Shown piece after piece: positions 17,416 through 22,547 of a stretch of DNA of 31,011 nt (its first letter is position 1; every line of letters begins with the position of its first letter). The stretch lies in contig CAKVBA010000033.1 of the NCBI GenBank assembly GCA_934725305.1, positions 1 through 31,011 on the forward strand, in the 5' to 3' direction. The position numbers were made by a program, and so were the translations under genes. The DNA is from an uncultured Parabacteroides sp. Its GTDB lineage: Bacteria > Bacteroidota > Bacteroidia > Bacteroidales > Tannerellaceae. Below the pieces are notes generated by a model, which was not told the origin of the DNA, ran no database searches, and worked only from the letters and a program-made list of their open reading frames with translations.

Positions 17416-17447
17416 CAAAGATAGTGAAAGGCGAGAGAAATGGCAAT
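17416..17447 (-). promoter_or_regulatory. Promoter abutting the start codon of the binding-protein gene
   Basis: On the minus strand TATCTTTG (17423-17416) is an exact -7 box and ATTG (17447-17444) a near -33 box, with 20 bp between them. Transcription would start about at the ATG (17411), giving a leaderless or almost leaderless mRNA. Confidence 0.5.
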
Positions 17448-17508
17448 GTGGAAAACTTGTTTTCAAAGATTGACATTTCCGAGCCGCATCCTATCTTCGA
17501 GTGTGTCT

Positions 17509-17539
17509 CAAAGATAGTGAAAGAATTCACCCATACAAT
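17509..17539 (-). promoter_or_regulatory. Second upstream promoter for the same operon
   Basis: The same arrangement recurs 93 bp upstream: TATCTTTG (17516-17509) and ATTG (17539-17536) with 19 bp between. The ten bases beginning CAAAGATAGTG are shared by both copies. It would give a leader of about 100 nt. Confidence 0.4.
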
Positions 17540-17598
17540 TAAAGGCTGTCTCACGACAACCCTTAACCAACTTTGTTAACCTTAAATCTAATACTATT

Positions 17599-17724
17599 AT
17601 GAAAAAACTACGCTGTAAAGGTAAGGCTATTTCCAAGACCAACCAAGTATATATTGCAAAACATGTTTTTAAACACATAATAAATATTAAAACCCTTAAA
17701 AAGATGCCATATCCATGTGGATAA
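17599..17724 (+). CDS. Short hypothetical ORF, possibly a gene fragment
   Basis: A 41-codon frame begins MKKLRCKGKAIS and ends TLKKMPYPCG. It is lysine-rich, with a leader containing TTAACCTTAAATCTAATAC. I do not recognise it. It may be the start of a broken gene at the edge of the accessory island or a chance frame. Confidence 0.2.
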   Translation: MKKLRCKGKAISKTNQVYIAKHVFKHIINIKTLKKMPYPCG

Positions 17725-17780
17725 AATTGAGTTGCTACCCTAGTGGATAGGAATACGGTAGTTTGCGAGTTTCGACACAC

Positions 17781-17806
17781 TTCTGCCAGCATCAACATTG
17801 GCAGAA
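17781..17806. repeat. Eight-bp inverted repeat before the small ORF
   Basis: TTCTGCCA (17781-17788) and TGGCAGAA (17799-17806) surround a ten-base centre and end exactly at the ATG at 17807. It could be an operator or the scar of an insertion. Confidence 0.35.
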
Positions 17807-18139
17807 ATGAAAGCTTACTATGGAGAAGAAACATACAATAGCTTTACTGCCAATGAGCAACAAGTAATGGCATACGTATGGAATGGTGATAGCGTAAGCA
17901 ATATGGAGCTGCAACAAATGCTTGGAATGAACTCTCTGGAAATAGGTAAGTTATTACACAATATGGTTGATAAAAACCTGCTTAACCAAGAAAGCGGACA
18001 GCCGCTATATAATCAGGTCATAAAGTTACTTGATAAGTCAAAAATTCTTCAGACAAGCCATAAATATAATGGTGAGTTGGAAAGAATAAAAATATTCAGT
18101 CGCTTTACTTTTTTCGTTCTAATGACCGATTGGGGTTAA
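17807..18139 (+). CDS. Small hypothetical protein, probably a gene remnant
   Basis: The frame encodes 110 residues from ATG at 17807 (a TTG at 17798 would add three). Residues ~12-60 (TANEQQVMAYVWNGDS... SLEIGKLLHNMVDKNLL) look like a winged-helix segment, as found at the C-termini of some DNA-binding or AAA proteins. The last ~20 residues (FSRFTFFVLMTDWG) come from a DNA repeat that recurs inverted at 20277-20342, so this tail is probably not conserved protein sequence. There is no promoter match nearby. I read it as the 3' remnant of a larger gene cut by the island boundary; function unknown. Confidence 0.4.
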   Translation: MKAYYGEETYNSFTANEQQVMAYVWNGDSVSNMELQQMLGMNSLEIGKLLHNMVDKNLLNQESGQPLYNQVIKLLDKSKILQTSHKYNGELERIKIFSRFTFFVLMTDWG

Positions 18140-18140
18140 A
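18074..18140 (+). repeat. Left arm of a ~65-bp inverted repeat bounding the island
   Basis: The stretch from GAGTTGGAAAGAATAAAAAT to GACCGATTGGGGTTAAA recurs in reverse complement at 20277-20342, with about four substitutions and one indel. It overlaps the 3' end of the small ORF. Confidence 0.8.
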
Positions 18141-18153
18141 TGGCGATTTTGAT

Positions 18154-18192
18154 TAATTGTAACGCTGTAACGTAACGCTTTTGTAACGCCGG
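18154..18192 (+). repeat. TGTAACG repeat block A
   Basis: TGTAACG occurs at 18158, 18166 and 18182, with a further GTAACG at 18172, followed by CCGGA. The same block, three bases longer, lies at 20080-20119 in the same orientation. Confidence 0.8.
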
Positions 18193-18228
18193 AAAAGACA
18201 CATTTGGCTCCCAAAAGCACATAGGCGG

Positions 18229-18910
18229 TGCGTCAACAACGGGCTGAAGGCCCAAAGGTCTCAACAGCCCAAGGCAACGCCTTGGGTATGATTCGATTAT
18301 GAGTTATGCGCCCTGTAAGAGGCAAAAGTAAAATAGCGTCAATAATGAGAATCCAATGCGTTGCCATTGGGTAATGTTTGTGGTAACAACGGGCTGAAAG
18401 CCCAAAGGCCTCAACAGCCCAAGGCAGGGCGCCTTGGGGATGATTCGATTATGAGCTATGCGCCCTGTAAGTGGCAAAAGTAAAATAGCGTCAATAATGA
18501 GAATCCAATGTGTTGCCATTGAGTAAATGTTTGTGGGTTGACAACGGGCTGAAAGCCCAATGGTCTCAACAGCCCAGGGCAACGCCTTGGGTATAATTCG
18601 ATTATGAGTTATGCGCCCTGAAAGAGGCAAAAGTAAAATAGCGTCAATAATGAGAATCCAATGTGTTGCCATTGGGTAAATGTTTGTGGGTTGACAACGG
18701 GCTGAAAGCCCAAAGGCCTCAACAGCCCAAGGCAGGGCGCCTTGGGGATGATTCGATTATGAGCTATGCGCCCTGTAAGTGGCAAAAGTAAAATAGCGTC
18801 AATAATACGTTGCGTGAATCCAATGTATTGCCATTGGGTAAATGTTTGTGGGTTGACAACGGGCTGAAAGCCCAATGGTCTCAACAGCCCAGGGCAACGC
18901 GCCCTGGGTG
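18229..18910 (+). repeat. Multi-hairpin repeat array, five tandem units of ~150-162 bp
   Basis: Units begin with GGGCTGAA at 18241, 18391, 18546, 18699 and 18861 (spacings 150, 155, 153, 162). The last is partial. Each full unit has three compact hairpins: GGGCT-GAA-AGCCC, CCCAAGGC/GCCTTGGG with a three- or five-base loop, and CCAATG/CATTGG with a six-base loop. Between them is a conserved ATTCGATTATGAGTTATGCG link and an AATAGCGTCAATAATGAGAA link. Open frames on the minus strand here encode repeated peptides and are treated as chance products. The array lies downstream of the smalltalk gene and fills the gene-free stretch 18143-18932. Confidence 0.88.
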
Positions 18911-18932
18911 ATAGAGAGAGGGTTAATACCCG

Positions 18933-19058
18933 TCAATAGGCGGCAATACATGAGCTTACGCCCAGACTGGTTGCGATGGCCGAGAGAATGGCCAGAAGCG
19001 TTTGGATGACAAACTTCCAACGGTCGCGTTTGGTAGTAGGTTTTTCGTTATTTTCCAT
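18933..19058 (-). CDS. Smalltalk-family micro-protein
   Basis: A 41-residue frame reads MENNEKPTTKRDRWKFV and continues as a hydrophobic helix (ILSAIATSLGVSSC) ending in IAAY. This matches the 'smalltalk protein' family, very short Bacteroidales proteins encoded next to HU-like DNA-binding proteins. Function is unknown in the family. The gene starts 55 nt after the HU-like gene stop and shares its strand and probably its promoter. The Cys in SSC after a hydrophobic stretch gives a possible lipobox-like or membrane-associated form, but the protein may simply be a membrane helix. In other genomes, as I recall, an N-acetylmuramoyl-alanine amidase gene often follows; here the repeat array takes that place. 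Confidence 0.75.
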   Translation of the reverse strand: MENNEKPTTKRDRWKFVIQTLLAILSAIATSLGVSSCIAAY

Positions 19059-19113
19059 GATGTAAGTGTTTTAGTTCAGAAAAAGTTTTCACATAAAGAA
19101 GGGTGTGAGTGTG

Positions 19114-19596
19114 CTATAAATTGCCTTCTCCGCTATCGTCGCCCTCCGAGGGGGTGTCGGGAGTGATCGGATCCGTCGGTTCGCCCGCGCCACCCCTGTT
19201 ATACTCGTTCAGCTCTTCCATGCGGCACATCTTGCGCAGCTCTGCGTTGCTCCAAGCCTTGGTGTTGCGTAGGTTCAGGTGCACGCCCGTGACGTTTTGT
19301 GCGGTAAACTCCTTGGCCGTATCAGCCGGTTTGGTCACCATGCCGATAGAGAAAAGCCCCAATTCGCCGATTCGCACCGATTTGCCATCGAGCACCAGCT
19401 CTTGCAAACAGCTCAGCATGTCGGTGAGAACCCCTTGAATAACGCCCTTCGAGAAGGCCGAATGGTGGTGGCTCATGTGATCGATAAAGTCGTCGAATTC
19501 GATGGTACGGTCTTGTACGGCTTTGGCATACCACTTGCCCGAGGTAGGCAATCCTTGTCTTTGTTCTTGATAGACTTTGTATTTTAAAATTCCCAT
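19114..19596 (-). CDS. HU-family (HU-like) DNA-binding protein
   Basis: This 160-residue protein is of the Bacteroidales HU-like type. It begins MGILKYKVYQEQRQGLP, followed by an HU core: a helical pair (~30-65, DFIDHMSHHHSAFSKGVIQGVLTDML), the VRIGELGLFSIGM strand turn (~78-90) and a beta-arm region to ~125. The tail (~135-160) is acidic and proline-rich (PTDPITPDTPSEGDDSGEG), as usual for this subgroup and absent from E. coli HU. The start at 19596 is chosen over an upstream start at 19680, which lies ahead of the likely transcript start. It heads a two-gene unit with the smalltalk gene. Family role: DNA bending or nucleoid structure, with an accessory-element association. Confidence 0.88.
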   Translation of the reverse strand: MGILKYKVYQEQRQGLPTSGKWYAKAVQDRTIEFDDFIDHMSHHHSAFSKGVIQGVLTDMLSCLQELVLDGKSVRIGELGLFSIGMVTKPADTAKEFTAQNVTGVHLNLRNTKAWSNAELRKMCRMEELNEYNRGGAGEPTDPITPDTPSEGDDSGEGNL

Positions 19597-19677
19597 AGCG
19601 ATTTGATTTTTGGTTATTAAATAGTTGTTTTGTAAAATTATTGAAGTGCGTTCCGGATGTCTTCTTTTCACTACACG

Positions 19678-19709
19678 CAAAGATAGTGCATTACGAATGC
19701 GTTGTCAAG
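19678..19709 (-). promoter_or_regulatory. Promoter of the HU-like / smalltalk unit
   Basis: On the minus strand TATCTTTG (19685-19678) and CTTG (19709-19706) are spaced by 20 bp. The transcript would begin near 19671 and carry a leader of about 75 nt before the HU start. Confidence 0.6.
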
Positions 19710-19890
19710 GGGTTGTGCTCGTTTAGCGTGCTAAAATCTGTTAAACAGCCCCATAGGGCTTGTCTCTTAGAGATTTGGGGCGAAAATCTATTTTTCCTAC
19801 TTCGCAAAGCTAAGAGGGCGTCTGATGATACCTTTAGAGGCACACACACGCGCCTTGATGGAACGCCACCCACGCCCACCGGGCATGACA
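19710..19890. other. Gene-free stretch upstream of the HU-like gene
   Basis: No frame here looks coding on either strand and no known RNA is recognised. It contains ordinary mixed sequence with a GC-rich CACGCCCACCGGGCATG segment near 19871-19887, next to block B. Confidence 0.4.
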
Positions 19891-19914
19891 GCGTTACGTT
19901 ACAAATCGTTACAA
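19891..19914 (-). repeat. TGTAACG repeat block B, left arm of a perfect 24-bp inverted repeat
   Basis: The 24 bases starting GCGTTACGTTACAAATCG are the exact reverse complement of 20080-20103. The arms are separated by 165 bp that contain the AT-only tract. Confidence 0.9.
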
Positions 19915-19964
19915 TTAATTTTTTGTCACACTCTTCCCCTGCCTTTTTCTCTCTACTTAAAATG

Positions 19965-20015
19965 TATATTATATATATATATATATAAATATATATATAT
20001 AATATAAAATATATA
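19965..20015. repeat. AT-only tract of alternating TA
   Basis: Fifty-one consecutive A/T bases, mostly alternating, are flanked by single G residues at 19964 and 20016 and then by more AT-rich sequence to ~20028. The tract lies near the centre of the inverted repeat formed by blocks B and C. Such DNA melts easily or extrudes cruciforms. Confidence 0.9.
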
Positions 20016-20079
20016 GTTATAAATTATAACTACTATTAGCCCTCACTAAGCATGCGGAGACAAATATGTATTTTTTTAT

Positions 20080-20119
20080 TTGTAACGATTTGTAACGTAA
20101 CGCTTTTGTAACGCCGGAG
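20080..20119 (+). repeat. TGTAACG repeat block C
   Basis: TGTAACG occurs at 20081, 20091 and 20107, with a further GTAACG at 20097, followed by CCGGA. It is a direct repeat of block A (18154-18192), and its first 24 bases are the inverted partner of block B. Confidence 0.9.
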
Positions 20120-20276
20120 AGTACGGTGTGTGTTATAGCCAAGTGTGCAAACACCTGTAAATCTGCATAGTAAAATTACATAATGGGTGATGGATGCGTA
20201 ACTTATCCATCACACTTCCGCCTATGACATTTCTTCTATCTTCTTCCAATCCCCCCTCTGTCCATTTTCTCTCTAC

Positions 20277-20342
20277 TTTACCCAAATCGGTCATTAGAAC
20301 GAAAAAAGTAAAACAACTGACTATTTTTATTCTTTCCAACTC
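20277..20342 (-). repeat. Right arm of the ~65-bp inverted repeat bounding the island
   Basis: The reverse complement of 18074-18140, differing by about four substitutions and one indel. Read on the minus strand it again encodes a TFFVLMTD string, showing that the peptide is a by-product of the repeat. Between 20120 and 20276 I see no gene. Confidence 0.8.
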
Positions 20343-20582
20343 TTGTCAGCACTTCTTTCGGCATCTTGCTTCCGCCTGCGTTTCGACATAACCCGCTATG
20401 CCTTCAACGTAGAGCCATTGCAATCTGCTCAAAACAAATACCTATTTTGGCATGCAAATATGTCGCTGTCGTAATAGTTATGGACTACAAATAAAAGATA
20501 AACGAGGACGGTGAGAAAATTCATAACACCTCAATTACTATTAAAGGTTTGTTGAGTTGATAGAAGCGATTACTTTTTTCCC
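20343..20582. other. Gene-free stretch before cobB
   Basis: No coding frame and no B12 box or other riboswitch pattern is visible. This matters because cobB and the adenosyltransferase follow. Confidence 0.4.
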
Positions 20583-20590
20583 TATTTTTG
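20583..20590 (+). promoter_or_regulatory. Promoter -7 box for cobB
   Basis: TATTTTTG matches TAnnTTTG, 23 nt before the ATG at 20614. TTG at 20557-20559 is a possible but slightly distant -33 box (23 bp). This argues against translation starting at the TTG at 20557. Confidence 0.45.
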
Positions 20591-20613
20591 TCATTTCAAC
20601 AAAGAGAAGCACT

Positions 20614-21939
20614 ATGGCAAAAAGTATTCCTCAATTTCTAATAGCCGCACCCTGCTCGGGGAGCGGAAAGACAACCGTCAGCAGGGGATTGATGGCCGCA
20701 TTTGTGAGACGTGGCCTCACCGTACAACCCTATAAATGTGGCCCGGATTATATCGACACTACCTTTCATAGCAAAGTGTGTCAACGACCCTCGGTCAACC
20801 TCGATCTGTTCATGGCTTCGCAAGATCATGTCTTAGACCTTTATAGCCACTATGCACAAGGGGCAGACGTCTGCGTTGTTGAAGGTATGATGGGGCTGTT
20901 TGATGGCTATCAGCGCAATGAAGGTTCTTCCTCTCATGTGTCTGAGGTGCTAAACTTGCCGGTCATATTGGTGATAGACGCTCACTCGACGGCCTACTCC
21001 ATTGCTGCTCTCGTGAAGGGATTCGTCACTTTCCGCCCCGAAACCCATATTGCCGGCATCATCTTCAACCGCATCGGGTCGGCCCACCATTTCCAACTGG
21101 TGCAAGAGGCTTGCGAAGAGCTGAATGTGCCCTGTCTGGGCTATCTGCCGAAAGACAAAGAGCTGGAACAGAGATCTCGCTACTTGGGACTGGACATCAG
21201 CGAACAACAAGATAGCTCTCTGCTCGATCATCTGATCGAGCAGATTGAGAGCCACATCAATATCCCACACCTGTTGCAACAGGTGACCCAACCGATAGTG
21301 TCGCGCCAAGACCCCTTCCGGAAACATCCGACCTTAGGATGGCACACCGTCGTGTTGCGGGATGCAGACTCGTTTGCCTTTCTCTACACCGAACATCTGT
21401 CCATCTTGTCGCGCATGGGACGCGTCAGCTTTCTGGCTCCCGAAGAAAATCAGCCCCTGCCCGAAGATACCGATCTGCTCTATCTGCCGGGCGGCTATCC
21501 CGAAAAGCATGCCGTGAAGCTCTCGCAAGCCACAACCACTCTCCGCTCTATCCACGATTATATCGAATCCGGCGGACGTGCTTTGGCCGAATGTGGTGGC
21601 ATGATTTATCTGTCGCAAGGGATTCACTACGACGACGAGCCTCGGTTTGTACCATTATGCCATCTGCTCCCCTTCGCCATCTCGTGCCGGAAAGCAGACC
21701 GCAAGCTGAGCCTTGGTTACCGGCAATTCGACTATCAGGGGCAGAAACTACATGGCCATGAGTTTCACTATACTCAATTTTATCAGAAAGACCGTCCCGA
21801 CTTTCCTGCTTCGGCCGTGCAGATGCTCAACGCTCGCGGACAAGAGGTGGCAACACCGCTATTCCGCTACAAGAATCTGATTGCCAGCTACACCCATCTA
21901 TATTGGGGCGAAGCCGATCTGTTACAATTATTCCAATAA
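20614..21939 (+). CDS. cobB: Cobyrinate a,c-diamide synthase
   Basis: This 441-residue cytoplasmic enzyme (CobB/CbiA) uses ATP and glutamine to amidate the a and c side chains of cobyrinic or hydrogenobyrinic acid in B12 synthesis. The N-terminal ATP-binding domain has the P-loop APCSGSGKTT (12-21) and KCGPDYIDTTFH. CVVEGMMGLFDG (~88-99) follows. The C-terminal glutamine amidotransferase-like domain has LYLPGGYPEKHA (~290-301) and ALAECGGMIYLSQ with the nucleophile Cys327, and ends with a conserved SYTHLYW pattern. ATG at 20614 directly precedes the P-loop region and is preferred over a TTG at 20557 that overlaps the promoter. The adenosyltransferase gene follows after 12 nt, so the two form an operon. 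Confidence 0.94.
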   Translation: MAKSIPQFLIAAPCSGSGKTTVSRGLMAAFVRRGLTVQPYKCGPDYIDTTFHSKVCQRPSVNLDLFMASQDHVLDLYSHYAQGADVCVVEGMMGLFDGYQRNEGSSSHVSEVLNLPVILVIDAHSTAYSIAALVKGFVTFRPETHIAGIIFNRIGSAHHFQLVQEACEELNVPCLGYLPKDKELEQRSRYLGLDISEQQDSSLLDHLIEQIESHINIPHLLQQVTQPIVSRQDPFRKHPTLGWHTVVLRDADSFAFLYTEHLSILSRMGRVSFLAPEENQPLPEDTDLLYLPGGYPEKHAVKLSQATTTLRSIHDYIESGGRALAECGGMIYLSQGIHYDDEPRFVPLCHLLPFAISCRKADRKLSLGYRQFDYQGQKLHGHEFHYTQFYQKDRPDFPASAVQMLNARGQEVATPLFRYKNLIASYTHLYWGEADLLQLFQ

Positions 21940-21951
21940 AACCAGATAGAG

Positions 21952-22464
21952 ATGAAACGAATCTATACGAAGACAGGAGATCAAGGTATGACACGCATCC
22001 GCGGTGGCGTGGCAGTCGCCAAAGATGACATCCGCATCGAAACCAACGGCACATTGGACGAGCTGAATGCTATCATCGGCATCGTCTGTGCCTATTTGCC
22101 GGAGGCGCATCCCTGGAAGATCTTACTCGAAGAGATACAACAAGAGATGCTGATCATCATGAGCCATGTGGCAACACCTGATGGAAAGGTCAACCCTAAG
22201 CCTCTACGTGCGGCCGAGCTGACCCACCGTTTTGAAGAAGAGATAGACCAGATGCTTTCGGAAAACAAGGCTCCGGTGGGATTTATCATTCCCGGAGGCA
22301 CTCAGGTGACGGCCTATCTACACCTGGCACGCACCGTGGCCCGACGTGGCGAACGCCGCTTGTGGACGTTGCACCGCCAGCATCCGCTATGCGAAGAGAT
22401 TCCCTGCTTCATGAATCGATTGTCCGACCTGCTATTCGTAATGGCTTGTCATCCTTCGTCTTAG
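21952..22464 (+). CDS. pduO: PduO-type ATP:cob(I)alamin adenosyltransferase
   Basis: This 170-residue cytoplasmic enzyme transfers the adenosyl group of ATP to cob(I)alamin, forming adenosylcobalamin. PduO-family motifs are clear: YTKTGDQGMT (4-13, ATP binding), NGTLDELNAIIG (~32-43), RTVARRGERRLW (~126-137) and MNRLSDLLFVMA near the C-terminus. The length fits the single-domain family. It follows cobB by 12 nt and completes a short B12 operon. Its product is the likely ligand of the riboswitch that controls the operon at the left end of the window, so the two loci may form a feedback pair. Confidence 0.94.
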   Translation: MKRIYTKTGDQGMTRIRGGVAVAKDDIRIETNGTLDELNAIIGIVCAYLPEAHPWKILLEEIQQEMLIIMSHVATPDGKVNPKPLRAAELTHRFEEEIDQMLSENKAPVGFIIPGGTQVTAYLHLARTVARRGERRLWTLHRQHPLCEEIPCFMNRLSDLLFVMACHPSS

Positions 22465-22496
22465 CCGTTAATATTCCATTAAGACCTGATTTCGCA

Positions 22497-22528
22497 TTTA
22501 TATATGTCACATTTTATCGTTACCTTTG
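22497..22528 (+). promoter_or_regulatory. Promoter of mfd
   Basis: TTTA (22497-22500) and TACCTTTG (22521-22528) are spaced by 20 bp. The transcript would start near 22535, only ~13 nt before the TTG start codon of mfd. Confidence 0.6.
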
Positions 22529-22547
22529 AACCAAACAAGATATTCAA

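Noticed and set aside
18304..18884. Two minus-strand frames with repeated peptides (IIDAILLLPL, AHNRIIPKA)
   Set aside because: The frames arise because several hairpin-repeat units have lengths divisible by three. Stem-preserving base changes and one unit of 155 bp argue for selection on structure, not on protein.
18229..18910. CRISPR array
   Set aside because: Units are 150-162 bp and similar along their whole length, with no short constant repeat and unique spacers, and no cas genes nearby.
20133..20339. Minus-strand 68-codon frame containing TFFVLMTD
   Set aside because: Its N-terminal part is the inverted repeat arm shared with 18074-18140; the rest has no coding character.
20343..20613. 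A second cobalamin riboswitch ahead of cobB
   Set aside because: No B12 box or GCAGACCCGC-type block was found in this stretch.
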